Shown here in pieces: positions 7,911-15,629 of a stretch of DNA of 64,000 nt. The DNA is taken from contig NZ_CP073347.1 in assembly GCF_024397915.1 (NCBI RefSeq), positions 1,674,001-1,738,000 on the forward strand. The letters run 5' to 3'. The translations under genes and the position numbers were made by a program. Source of the DNA: Marinobacterium rhizophilum. GTDB taxonomy: Bacteria > Pseudomonadota > Gammaproteobacteria > Pseudomonadales > Balneatricaceae. Position 1 is the stretch's first letter. The number at the start of each line of letters is the position of its first letter. The notes under the pieces are model-generated. The model had not been told where the DNA came from. It saw nothing but the letters and a program-made list of their open reading frames with translations, and did not search any database.

Positions 7911-8369
7911 TCACCGGCTTGTCCGGTTCAACGCCTTTTTAGAGCGCTGCTTTTGTGGCAGTTTCACCGCAGCGTCAGTGCCAATCGCTCCATCTGCAGC
8001 CAAGCGGAGCAGACGCCGGAACTTTGGACATTCCATATGACTGGGTGCAGAACAAACCGCAGCATGTCGCAGGCCATCACGCATCGCAATCAGCTTGTGA
8101 ATGGTCCTGTCCAGCTCATCTGCCTTGCTGACCAGCAACTCCCTGTCAATCACCGGGCTCCCTTTAGACCCAAGCATGCGGGCAATTTCATCGAGTGAAA
8201 AACCCGCAGCCCGCCCCAGGGCTATCAGCGCCAGTCGCTCCAGAATGTCCGCGCTGAAAACCCGCCGCAAGCCTTGCCTGCCAATAGAGCTGATTAACCC
8301 TTTTTCCTCATAGAACCGCAACTTGGAGGCCGGCACCCCGGAACGTTTGGCGACTTCAGCGATATCCAT
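7911..8369 (-). CDS. MerR-family transcriptional regulator
   Basis: A 152-residue MerR-type activator: N-terminal winged helix-turn-helix (MDIAEVAKRSGVPASKLRFYEEKGLI), the usual arginine-rich second half (GLRRVFSADILERLALI), a dimerisation helix (VSKADELDRTIHKLIAMRDGL) and a C-terminal segment with two cysteines spaced C-x7-C (CSAPSHMEC). That spacing differs from the four-cysteine SoxR cluster; it could bind a metal or act as a thiol switch. The start at 8369 (two codons inside the longest frame) gives the standard MerR N-terminus. It is divergent from the DUF2938 gene, and its predicted operator lies exactly in the 19-bp spacer of that gene's promoter. Confidence 0.88.
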   Translation of the reverse strand: MDIAEVAKRSGVPASKLRFYEEKGLISSIGRQGLRRVFSADILERLALIALGRAAGFSLDEIARMLGSKGSPVIDRELLVSKADELDRTIHKLIAMRDGLRHAAVCSAPSHMECPKFRRLLRLAADGAIGTDAAVKLPQKQRSKKALNRTSR

Positions 8370-8378
8370 AAACACCCC

Positions 8379-8409
8379 TTGACCTCAAGTCAACTTGAGG
8401 TTGTAAGCT
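8379..8409 (+). promoter_or_regulatory. MerR-type promoter with 19-bp spacer and dyad operator
   Basis: TTGACC (-35, 8379-8384) and TAAGCT (-10, 8404-8409) are separated by 19 bases, the over-long spacer that MerR-family activators untwist. The spacer is filled by a perfect inverted repeat, ACCTCAAGT-CA-ACTTGAGGT (8382-8401), very like the SoxR operator core. It points at the DUF2938-DUF2798 genes and also overlaps the merR start region, allowing autoregulation. Confidence 0.85.
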
Positions 8410-8448
8410 AGCACCAGGTTGAAATCGAAACAAGCAAAGGGGACAGCT

Positions 8449-8940
8449 ATGAACCATCTACTTTCAATATTGCTAATAGGAACAGGAGCCACCATGGTGA
8501 TGGACTTGTGGAGCCTGGTACGCAAGCCACTGCTCGGTATACCGCCCCCAAACTACGGCATGGTGGGACGCTGGATAACTTACATGGCTTACGGGCAGTT
8601 TCAACACGATGCCATAGCCGCATCCGCCCCCATGCGTGGAGAACGTGTCACAGGATGGATGTTTCACTATCTGACAGGCATCGCTTACGCCGCATTATTG
8701 ATCGCCATATGGGGAAATTCCTGGATTCACACCCCAACGCTTGGCCCTGCGCTTGCTGTAGGCATTATTACAGTGGCAGCACCCTTTTTGTTAATGCAGC
8801 CAGGTATGGGGGCGGGAATTGCAGCGTCGCGCACACCAAAACCCAACTCAGCTCGATTACAGAGTCTTATAACGCACGCAGTTTTTGGGCTCGGCTTATA
8901 TGTATCAGGCTGGGCAATACAGTTTTTTTCACAACTTTAA
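8449..8940 (+). CDS. DUF2938 family membrane protein
   Basis: A 163-residue protein with about four transmembrane segments (near residues 2-20, 73-92, 98-118, 140-160) and a conserved-looking cytoplasmic or periplasmic loop (GIPPPNYGMVGRW). The pattern corresponds to the uncharacterised DUF2938 family; no biochemical activity is established as far as I know. The ATG at 8449 has GGGGACAGCT directly before it and is preferred over an in-frame start at 8419, which would lie only about nine bases after the -10 box. It is the first gene behind the MerR-type promoter and is followed 34 bases later by a DUF2798 gene. Confidence 0.75.
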   Translation: MNHLLSILLIGTGATMVMDLWSLVRKPLLGIPPPNYGMVGRWITYMAYGQFQHDAIAASAPMRGERVTGWMFHYLTGIAYAALLIAIWGNSWIHTPTLGPALAVGIITVAAPFLLMQPGMGAGIAASRTPKPNSARLQSLITHAVFGLGLYVSGWAIQFFSQL

Positions 8941-8974
8941 ACCCGCCTTAGTAAAGCGTACACAGGAGAATGAA

Positions 8975-9199
8975 ATGCGTATCCCAGTGCGTTATGCCCC
9001 CATATTATTCAGCGCTCTACTGTCAGCCATCATGGTCTGTATCGTATCCGCTTTCGTTCTTGTAATATCACAAGGGATTCATTCCGGATTCGCTACACAA
9101 TGGGTGAAAAGCTGTATGACCACCTGGCCGATCGCCTTTGCTGCAGTAGCGATTGTAGCGCCCCTGGTAAAAAGAATAGTCGGGCGAATAACTGCATAA
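8975..9199 (+). CDS. DUF2798 family small membrane protein
   Basis: A 74-residue protein with two hydrophobic helices (ILFSALLSAIMVCIVSAF and WPIAFAAVAIVAPLV) joined by a short polar loop, the layout of DUF2798 proteins, whose function is unknown. CAGGAG seven bases before the ATG is a good ribosome-binding site and fixes the start; the longer open frame from 8885 overlaps the preceding gene. It is 34 bases after the DUF2938 gene, so both are probably transcribed from the MerR-type promoter. Confidence 0.75.
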   Translation: MRIPVRYAPILFSALLSAIMVCIVSAFVLVISQGIHSGFATQWVKSCMTTWPIAFAAVAIVAPLVKRIVGRITA

Positions 9200-9232
9200 A
9201 CCCGCGGCACATGTTTCGTCATTGGCCGCAGG

Positions 9233-9303
9233 CTCATGTGACCCCCACAGCAACCAGCATGTCCGCGCACCTGCGCCTGGTTTTGTGGGGTCACTGGTAT
9301 GAG
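9233..9303. repeat. 71-bp extended inverted repeat
   Basis: CTCAT (9233-9237) pairs with ATGAG (9299-9303); GTGACCCCCACA (9238-9249) pairs with TGTGGGGTCAC with one bulged C; and AACCAG pairs with CTGGTT further in. It sits between the convergent DUF2798 and FMN reductase genes. It has no terminal T-run, so it is at best a factor-assisted terminator or a REP-like repeat. Confidence 0.55.
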
Positions 9304-9436
9304 TTCCAGCTCAGTGTGGCCCAGACCACGACGCGCTCGCTGACAGCCGCCGACAATCAGCATCGGCAATACATTAACTCCGCCGCACACACGCCAGAAT
9401 CCTCCAGCTGCGCAAGGCGCCATTCGGCCGGTTTTC

Positions 9437-10027
9437 TCAGCCCTCCTCCTGCTCCCGCAGAATCGCTTCCAGGCTGATCTTCGGGCAAATAGCGTGATTA
9501 ATGTAATCGACCAGATTGCTGGCTGAACGCCGGATATATTTCTCGGTCGCCGCATCCAGGCATTGCCCCTGGGCATCGAAGACCTGCTGGATTTTGGCGA
9601 TGGAGACCGCCAGCGGCAGTGGCATGGCGCCAACATGGGCGCAGATGGCCCGCAGCTGCTCGGTGGACTTGATGGCACCAATGACACCGGCCGCCACCCC
9701 CAGTATGGAGACTGGCTTGTCACCAAGCACGCTGGGAAAGCCGAGGTTGTCGATGGCCAGTTTCATCGGGCTGCTGATACCACCGTGATACTCGGGGGAC
9801 GCCAGCAGCACGCCAGTGGCCTCACCGACGGTCCGCTGGAACCGCTCAAGCGCCGCAGGGTCTCGCGCCGGCAGGCCCGGCAGGGGCAAATCCAGGGTGT
9901 CGAGCCGAATGGGCGTCACTTCGACCCCCGGCGTTTTCTTCAGCTCGTCGATGGCGAGCTCCAGCGCCATGGCAGTGTAGTTGCCAGGCCGTACGCTGCC
10001 GCAAATGGTCACGATCTTGATGCTCAT
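9437..10027 (-). CDS. NADPH-dependent FMN reductase family protein
   Basis: A 196-residue flavodoxin-fold reductase. The N-terminus carries the phosphate-binding loop of the family (ICGSVRPGNYTAMALELA), and the centre has the hallmark SPEYHGGISSPMKLAIDNL. Members reduce FMN, azo dyes, chromate or quinones with NAD(P)H; the substrate here is undetermined. The ATG at 10027 follows GGAGAG with a seven-base gap. An upstream in-frame ATG at 10171 would add 48 residues of unlikely sequence. Monocistronic, convergent with the DUF2798 gene across the 9233-9303 inverted repeat. Confidence 0.85.
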   Translation of the reverse strand: MSIKIVTICGSVRPGNYTAMALELAIDELKKTPGVEVTPIRLDTLDLPLPGLPARDPAALERFQRTVGEATGVLLASPEYHGGISSPMKLAIDNLGFPSVLGDKPVSILGVAAGVIGAIKSTEQLRAICAHVGAMPLPLAVSIAKIQQVFDAQGQCLDAATEKYIRRSASNLVDYINHAICPKISLEAILREQEEG

Positions 10028-10228
10028 AGGCAAGCTCTCCCCTCGCTGTTTCTTCAGAACACTAAATGCATGAGCGAGCCCCGACCAGGGCTGCATGAGG
10101 CCCCGCCAGGCTCGCTGTACCGGAGTTACCAAGCTTAGCAGGCGATCGGAAAGAGTGAGTCGGGCCGGCAAAGGAATGGGGCGGGGGCCGGCCCTCGCGG
10201 CGGCCTTGGGGTGCGGGATAATCCGCCG

Positions 10229-11419
10229 TCAGACGTACTGCCCGGCGGCATCGCCGCAGGCCCAGGCGAACTGAAAGTTGTGCCCACCCAGGTGGCCGGT
10301 GACATCCAGGCACTCGCCGATAAAGTAGAGCCCCGGGGCCTTTTTGGCCTCGAAGGTCTTGGACGAAACCTCGTCGGTATCGATGCCGCCACGGGTGACT
10401 TCCGCCGTACGATAGCCTTCGGTGCCGGCGGGCTTGATGACCCAGCGGTGGAACGCCTCGGCCACCGCGGCCAGCTGCGGGCCGTCGAAGCGGTTGATGG
10501 GCCCCTCAAAGCCCCACAGATCGCAGAAGGTCTGCACCACCCGCTTGTGCATCTGCTGGCTCAGCAGCGTGCGAATGTCCGCCCTGGGACGGGCTTCGCG
10601 CTGCTCACCAAGCCATTGCAGCAGGTCCAGCTCCGGAAACAGGTCGATCTCGACCTCGCCACCCGGGTCCCAGTAGGACGAGATCTGCAAAATGGCCGGG
10701 CCGCTCAGGCCACGGTGGGTAAACAGCAGGTTTTCCACGAAGGCCGCATCGCCGATACGGGCACGAATACGGTGCGAGACGCCGGACAGCGGCTTGAAAA
10801 TGTCCAGCTCCCTGGGCTGCAGGGTAAAGGGCACGAGCGCGGCCTGCAGCGGCAGTACATTAAGCCCGAACTGCCTGGCCGTTTCATAGGCAAAGGGCGT
10901 GGCGCCCCCATTGGGTATCGACAGTCCGCCGGTCGCGATCACCAGGGAGCGGCACTGCCAGATGCCGGCCGAGGTTTTTACCCGGTAGCCATCGCTGTTC
11001 TTGTCGATGCGATAAATCGAGCTTTCGGTGCGTACGTCCACCCCGGCCCAGTCACACTCGGTCAGCAGCAGCTGCAGTATCTCCTTGCTGGAAACATCGC
11101 AGAACAGCTGCCCAAGCGTTTTCTCGTGGTAGTCGATACCGTGGCGCTCCACCAGTTCGATAAAGCGTGCGGCGGGATAGCGGCTCAGGGCCGACTTGCA
11201 GAAATGCGCATTGGCCGAAAGGTAGTTGGCCGGGCTGTTGTGCAGATTGGTGAAATTGCAGCGCCCGCCACCTGACATCAGTATCTTGCGGCCAATCTTG
11301 TTGCTGTGTTCGAGCAGCAGCACCGAACGGCCCCGATAGCCGGCCGTGGCCGCGCACATCAGGCCTGCGGCGCCGGCACCAATGATGATCACATCGCGGG
11401 AGAAATCCTGGGAATGCAA
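10229..11419 (-). CDS. YhiN/HI0933-type NAD(P)/FAD-dependent oxidoreductase
   Basis: A flavoprotein of about 396 residues. The Rossmann FAD motif is at the very N-terminus (VIIIGAGAAGLMCA), followed by the family signature KILMSGGGRCNFTN, and a C-terminal FAD-contacting block (GGHNFQFAWACGDAAG). The family includes YhiN and BaiN; the physiological reaction is not firmly known. I suggest a TTG start at 11419, preceded by AGGTAAG and giving the usual length and N-terminus; an ATG at 11461 would add 14 residues without a ribosome-binding site. Single gene, upstream neighbour a CDGSH protein in the same direction. Confidence 0.85.
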   Translation of the reverse strand: MHSQDFSRDVIIIGAGAAGLMCAATAGYRGRSVLLLEHSNKIGRKILMSGGGRCNFTNLHNSPANYLSANAHFCKSALSRYPAARFIELVERHGIDYHEKTLGQLFCDVSSKEILQLLLTECDWAGVDVRTESSIYRIDKNSDGYRVKTSAGIWQCRSLVIATGGLSIPNGGATPFAYETARQFGLNVLPLQAALVPFTLQPRELDIFKPLSGVSHRIRARIGDAAFVENLLFTHRGLSGPAILQISSYWDPGGEVEIDLFPELDLLQWLGEQREARPRADIRTLLSQQMHKRVVQTFCDLWGFEGPINRFDGPQLAAVAEAFHRWVIKPAGTEGYRTAEVTRGGIDTDEVSSKTFEAKKAPGLYFIGECLDVTGHLGGHNFQFAWACGDAAGQYV

Positions 11420-11527
11420 GGAGCTTACCTGGCTGTATTGGAAAGGCGCGCATGCTAGCACAAAAGGTGCGCCAGGGCCGCTACCGGCCGCGCCTGGCTG
11501 AACGCCAAGCGCCGCGCTGGATCGGAT

Positions 11528-11800
11528 TCAGACGGAGCCGCTATCAGGCTTGGCTACGGGCTTTTTATGGCTGGAATCGCACAGCGGCGGCGTCCCGGTT
11601 GCCTTGCACAGGCAGAGCCAGACACTGCCGCTGCGTTCGGCGACGAAAACGACAGGATCAATCCCGGTGCCCTGATGGGAGCCATCACACCAGGGCTGGT
11701 TATCGGAGCGCCCGCAGGCACACCAAGTGTAGGTCTCTCCTTCTGTCAGTTCGACCTTGACCGGTGCATTGCCGGCGCGATGAATCGGTGAGTGAGACAT
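11528..11800 (-). CDS. CDGSH iron-sulfur domain protein
   Basis: A 90-residue protein with two consecutive CDGSH-type motifs, each with a three-Cys/one-His ligand set for a [2Fe-2S] cluster: CACGRSDNQPWCDGSH (around residues 27-42) and CLCKATGTPPLCDSSH (around 63-78). The second has Ser instead of Gly within the motif but keeps all ligands. Tandem small proteins of this class are electron-transfer or redox-sensing proteins of unclear role. It has no membrane anchor and is probably cytoplasmic. Upstream of the YhiN-type flavoprotein in the same direction, though co-transcription is uncertain across a 108-base gap. Confidence 0.88.
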   Translation of the reverse strand: MSHSPIHRAGNAPVKVELTEGETYTWCACGRSDNQPWCDGSHQGTGIDPVVFVAERSGSVWLCLCKATGTPPLCDSSHKKPVAKPDSGSV

Positions 11801-11913
11801 GCTGCTGGCCTCCGCTTGCGCATTGACCTAAACCTAGCAGCCCACCCAGTCGAACGCCAACCGCGCGGCTGGCCCTGGGCACAACCGCACGCCATCACGC
11901 GGTGCCGCAAGCG

Positions 11914-12255
11914 TCAGTCTTTGGCATCCTGCTGATCATCGCCGGCGGGCTCAACGCTGGCGTCACTATCCGCCTTGGCATCCGCCATTTCGGCTGCGTT
12001 TTTCTCACGGTTCAGGCGACGAATTTTTTCCGCCAGACGGCCACCCTGAGGTTGCTGTGCCTTCAGGCGCGCTTCACGCTCTTCCTTTTCCAGCTGCTTT
12101 TCGTAAACGGATTTCTGCTTCTTGCGATTATCCAGCGAGCGGCGCTTGCGGCTCTCGTAGCTGGTCGGGTCGGCCAGCTTTTCACTGCGCCGAGGCGCTG
12201 TTTCGCCCCACTCGATACGGTTGGCATCGGAGCGTTTTTTCTTCAAACGTGTCAT
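11914..12255 (-). CDS. Small highly charged protein coupled to YlqF
   Basis: I do not recognise a named family. The 113-residue product is extremely charged: the N-terminal two-thirds is rich in Arg/Lys/Glu with predicted long helix (KQLEKEEREARLKAQQ) and the C-terminus is acidic and probably disordered. There is no signal peptide or membrane segment. Its ATG overlaps the ylqF stop codon (ATGA, 12252-12255), indicating translational coupling. The basic composition and the partner suggest RNA or ribosome contact; that is inference. Confidence 0.7.
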   Translation of the reverse strand: MTRLKKKRSDANRIEWGETAPRRSEKLADPTSYESRKRRSLDNRKKQKSVYEKQLEKEEREARLKAQQPQGGRLAEKIRRLNREKNAAEMADAKADSDASVEPAGDDQQDAKD

Positions 12256-13163
12256 GTCGGATCCTGCTGTTGCTCGTCTTCCGCCGCCTGCCGTTCGGCT
12301 TCTTCCAAAGCGGCCTGGCGTCGTTTCTCATCCCATTCGGCGACGGTCTCGAAACTGACTCGTCCGAGCTTGCCGCCACGTATTTCCATTAACAGTATTT
12401 CTGATGCCTTGTGCCGATCGACAACGCCACCGGGCTTGAGACAGCCCCGCTTGCGCCCGATTTGCTCCAGCAGCTCGTCCGCGATTTCCGCCAGCGTCGT
12501 CAACCGGTAACGCTCCATCAGGCGCTGCGGGTAGGACGCCAGCATAAACCCGGCGGTAAACAGCGCCACGTCCTCCAGCTCAATTGCAGTATCACGGATT
12601 GCGCCGCTGGCCGCCAGGCGGTAACCGGAATCCGGGTCGACAATCTTGGGCCAGAGGATACCCGGGGTATCCGACAGCGCCATGCCGCCCTGCATCATGA
12701 AGCGCTGCTGGTGCCGCGTGACTGCCGGCGTATTGCCCACCTTGGCGATGCGCTTGCCCACCAGCGCATTGATCAGGGTAGACTTGCCGACATTGGGAAT
12801 CCCCATGATCATGGCGCGCACCGGCCGCCCCTGGGCTACCCGGGACGGTACCAGCTGCTTGCACAGTTCGGGCAGTCGCTTGATCAGCTTGCGGTTCTCG
12901 TTGTCCAGCGCCAGCGCCTGCACGCCGTCCATTGCATTGAAAAACGCCAGCCACTGGGCCGTCACGTCCGGATCGGCGAGATCCGACTTGTTCAGCAACT
13001 TGATAACGGGTTTGCCCTTGCGCAGGGAATCCACCAGCGGATTCTCGCTCGACTGGGGCAGGCGGGCATCCAGCACCTCGATCACCACATCGATCTCGTC
13101 CATGGTTTTGGCGATCTCTTTGCGGGCCTTGTGCATGTGTCCCGGAAACCAATTAATGCTCAT
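12252..13163 (-). CDS. ylqF: Ribosome biogenesis GTPase YlqF (RbgA family)
   Basis: A circularly permuted GTPase of 303 residues. The G4 motif NKSD (58-61) precedes the G1 P-loop GIPNVGKST (121-129) and the G3 motif DTPG (165-168), the order diagnostic of the YlqF/YawG class. The N-terminus INWFPGHMHKA is the family signature. In Bacillus the homologue RbgA assists late 50S assembly; in gammaproteobacteria the role is less studied. The C-terminal helical domain is present and ends in a Glu/Gln-rich tail. Followed with a four-base overlap by the small charged protein gene. Confidence 0.92.
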   Translation of the reverse strand: MSINWFPGHMHKARKEIAKTMDEIDVVIEVLDARLPQSSENPLVDSLRKGKPVIKLLNKSDLADPDVTAQWLAFFNAMDGVQALALDNENRKLIKRLPELCKQLVPSRVAQGRPVRAMIMGIPNVGKSTLINALVGKRIAKVGNTPAVTRHQQRFMMQGGMALSDTPGILWPKIVDPDSGYRLAASGAIRDTAIELEDVALFTAGFMLASYPQRLMERYRLTTLAEIADELLEQIGRKRGCLKPGGVVDRHKASEILLMEIRGGKLGRVSFETVAEWDEKRRQAALEEAERQAAEDEQQQDPT

Positions 13164-13311
13164 CTTTACCCTGCCCTGTTCGAAGGCCGCCTATTATAGC
13201 GTTGTGGCGCCAAAGCGATACTCCCATGGGGCCGATCAGCCCTATCGGAAAACGCTCATTTGCGTATACACTTCATAGCTGTGATTTGAGAACAGCAGGA
13301 GCGGCGGGAAA

Positions 13312-14538
13312 ATGGACAAAACCCCTGACAATCAGTGCCTGCTTGTGGCCCGCCAGCCGATCTTTGATCAGCACCAGAAGGTCGTGGCTTACGAGTTGCT
13401 GTACCGGCCTGATGAGGAAGGAGCAGGCGCTTCACGACTCGAAGGAGCAGCCCCCAACGGCGAAATCATTCTCAACATCTATACCAGCATTTCCGACTCC
13501 GGCTCCGTACGGCGGGTACCCGCCTTTGTGCCGGTCAGTCGCGAGCTGCTGCTGTCCGGCTATTTCCCCGATTTGCCCAGCAAGCAGGTCGTCATCGAGC
13601 TCGAGCCCGGCCTTGAACCGGATCAGGATTACGAACGCGCAGCGCTCAAGCTGGTCAAGGACGGTTATCGCCTGGCACTGTGCAATTTCAGCTACAGCCC
13701 GCGCCACGACAACCTGCTGCGGGCCGCCCAGATCGTCAAGCTGGATGTGCGCCGCTTCGACGAAACCCAGCTGGATCAGCAGATCAGCCTGATGGCCCCC
13801 TTCAAGGTCGCCTTCCTCGGTGAGGGCATTGATGGCTTCGAGCAGCTCGAACGCTGCATCGACATGGGATTCAAGCTCTACCAGGGCAGCTTTCTCAGCA
13901 AGCCCAAGCTGGTGCAGGAACGCCGCGTCAGCGCCCAGCAGTTCACCCTGCTGCAGCTGATTCAGGAACTGCAAAAGCCCGCCACCACACCGGACAAGCT
14001 CGAGGCCCTGATCATCCGCGACCCGGTGCTGACGTTCAAGCTATTACGCATCGTCAACTCCGCGGCTTACGCCCTGGTGCGCAAGGTGGAGTCCATTGCC
14101 CAGGCCGTCGTCCTGCTGGGACTGGAGCAGGTCAAGAAATGGGCAACCCTGATTTCCATGTCTGCCAACAAGGACAAGCCTGAAGAACTGTCCCGCGTGC
14201 TGCTGATTCGCGGCCGCATGTGCGAACTGGTGGCCATTACCCAGCGCCAGCCCGCACCCACCAGCTACTTCATGGCCGGCATGATGTCCGGGCTGCACGC
14301 CATGCTGGATATCCAGCAGGAATCAATGCTGGCCCAGGTGCCCCTGGGGGATGACGTCAAGGCGGCTATCCGCGGCGACGAAGGGCCTATCGGCGATGTA
14401 CTGAAAAATGTAATCAACTATGAAAACGGTGACTGGGACCGCCTGCCGGTGGACTTCAACAGCGCCGTATACGACTGGGCCTATCGGGCCAGCCTGCAAT
14501 GGGCACAGGAATCCATGCAGGCGATCCACGAGGACTGA
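13312..14538 (+). CDS. EAL-HDOD (YuxH-type) signalling protein
   Basis: A 408-residue two-domain protein. Residues about 10-200 resemble an EAL c-di-GMP phosphodiesterase fold, but the catalytic ExLxR signature is replaced (YELLYRP) and other metal-binding acids are not evident, so it is probably inactive or a binder only. Residues about 205-400 form an HDOD domain (RDPVLTFKLLRIVNSAAY, IAQAVVLLGLEQVKKW). This architecture is widespread in proteobacteria and linked to signalling and motility, with few members characterised. GGAG precedes the ATG. Upstream is the divergent ylqF; downstream genes follow in the same direction. Confidence 0.88.
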   Translation: MDKTPDNQCLLVARQPIFDQHQKVVAYELLYRPDEEGAGASRLEGAAPNGEIILNIYTSISDSGSVRRVPAFVPVSRELLLSGYFPDLPSKQVVIELEPGLEPDQDYERAALKLVKDGYRLALCNFSYSPRHDNLLRAAQIVKLDVRRFDETQLDQQISLMAPFKVAFLGEGIDGFEQLERCIDMGFKLYQGSFLSKPKLVQERRVSAQQFTLLQLIQELQKPATTPDKLEALIIRDPVLTFKLLRIVNSAAYALVRKVESIAQAVVLLGLEQVKKWATLISMSANKDKPEELSRVLLIRGRMCELVAITQRQPAPTSYFMAGMMSGLHAMLDIQQESMLAQVPLGDDVKAAIRGDEGPIGDVLKNVINYENGDWDRLPVDFNSAVYDWAYRASLQWAQESMQAIHED

Positions 14539-14580
14539 CCGCCTCGCCCACCGCAGCCACATTATCGACGGAGACACAGC

Positions 14581-15015
14581 ATGAGCCAGGCCCACGGCCT
14601 TTATATCGAAGATCTGGAAATAGGCCAGAGCGCATCGGTTTTAAAAACGGTCAGCGACCAGGATATCCGGCAGTTCGCCGAGATCACCGGCGATACCAAC
14701 CCGGTTCACCTGGATGAAGACTTTGCCGCCCAGACCCAGTTCAAGACCCGTATCGCCCACGGCATGTTCAGCGCGGGCCTGATTTCCGCGGCTATCGGCA
14801 TGCACCTGCCTGGCCCGGGGTCGGTCTACCTGGACCAGAGCCTCAAGTTTCGCCTGCCGATTCACCTGGGCGACGAGGTGGAAACCCGTGTCACCATCAC
14901 CGATATCAACCTGCGCCGTGGCCGGGTCACGCTCAGCACCGACTGTTTTGTCGCGGGCAAACGCGTCACCCAGGGTGAGGCGGTGGTCATGGTGGACAAG
15001 AAACCCGCCGCCTGA
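14581..15015 (+). CDS. (R)-specific enoyl-CoA hydratase, MaoC/PhaJ-like
   Basis: A 144-residue single hot-dog protein of the hydratase-2 family. The catalytic pair fits Asp38 and His43 in GDTNPVHLD, the same five-residue spacing as PhaJ enzymes, which hydrate trans-2-enoyl-CoA to (R)-3-hydroxyacyl-CoA for polyester or fatty-acid metabolism. No polyhydroxyalkanoate genes are in the window, so the physiological substrate is open. GGAGACACAGC precedes the ATG. It is 42 bases after the EAL-HDOD gene and 11 bases before an isochorismatase-like gene, so the three may form an operon. Confidence 0.88.
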   Translation: MSQAHGLYIEDLEIGQSASVLKTVSDQDIRQFAEITGDTNPVHLDEDFAAQTQFKTRIAHGMFSAGLISAAIGMHLPGPGSVYLDQSLKFRLPIHLGDEVETRVTITDINLRRGRVTLSTDCFVAGKRVTQGEAVVMVDKKPAA

Positions 15016-15026
15016 GGACGCTTCCC

Positions 15027-15572
15027 ATGCTGATTCATCCCGACAAATCCCTGCTGCTGGTGATCGATGTGCAGGACAAACTGCTGCCCGCGGTGGCTGA
15101 GCCTGAACCGCTGCTGGAAAATTGCCGCTGGCTGCTGGAGATCGCCGATTACCTCAAGGTGCCGGTGCTGGGCACCGAGCAGTACCCCCAGGGCATAGGC
15201 CATACCGCCGAGCCCCTGGGAGCACTGATTCCCGCCGGTGCCATGCTGGAAAAGACCCACTTTTCCTGTGTGGCGGAGCCGGCCTGCGCCGCAGCCATCG
15301 AGGCGTGCCAGCCGCAGCAGGTTGTTATCATCGGTATCGAGGCCCACGTCTGCGTACTGCAAAGTGCACTGCAACTGCGCGAGCAGGCTCGGGATGTTTT
15401 CGTGGTGGCCGACTGCATCGCCTCACGCAACCCCCAGGACAAGGCCCTGGCCATCGAGCGCATGCGCCAGGCGGGCATTCAGGTCGTCAGCCGGGAAATG
15501 GTCGCATTCGAATGGATGCGCAAGGCCGGCACGGACAGCTTTCGCCATATCAGCCGCAATTACCTGCGCTAA
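15027..15572 (+). CDS. Isochorismatase-like cysteine hydrolase
   Basis: A 181-residue member of the YcaC/isochorismatase-fold hydrolases. The catalytic triad can be read as Asp14 (VIDVQ), Lys76 (LEKTHFSC) and Cys109 (EAHVCVLQ), with the cis-peptide region GIEAHV intact. Members hydrolyse amides or related bonds, and the substrate cannot be predicted. It begins 11 bases after the PhaJ-like gene, so the two are very likely co-transcribed. No signal peptide; cytoplasmic. Confidence 0.88.
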   Translation: MLIHPDKSLLLVIDVQDKLLPAVAEPEPLLENCRWLLEIADYLKVPVLGTEQYPQGIGHTAEPLGALIPAGAMLEKTHFSCVAEPACAAAIEACQPQQVVIIGIEAHVCVLQSALQLREQARDVFVVADCIASRNPQDKALAIERMRQAGIQVVSREMVAFEWMRKAGTDSFRHISRNYLR

Positions 15573-15629
15573 GCGCTCACCCGGCCCGCGCCATCCCTGG
15601 GCACCCGGGTGCGGGCACCTCTGCCCGAC

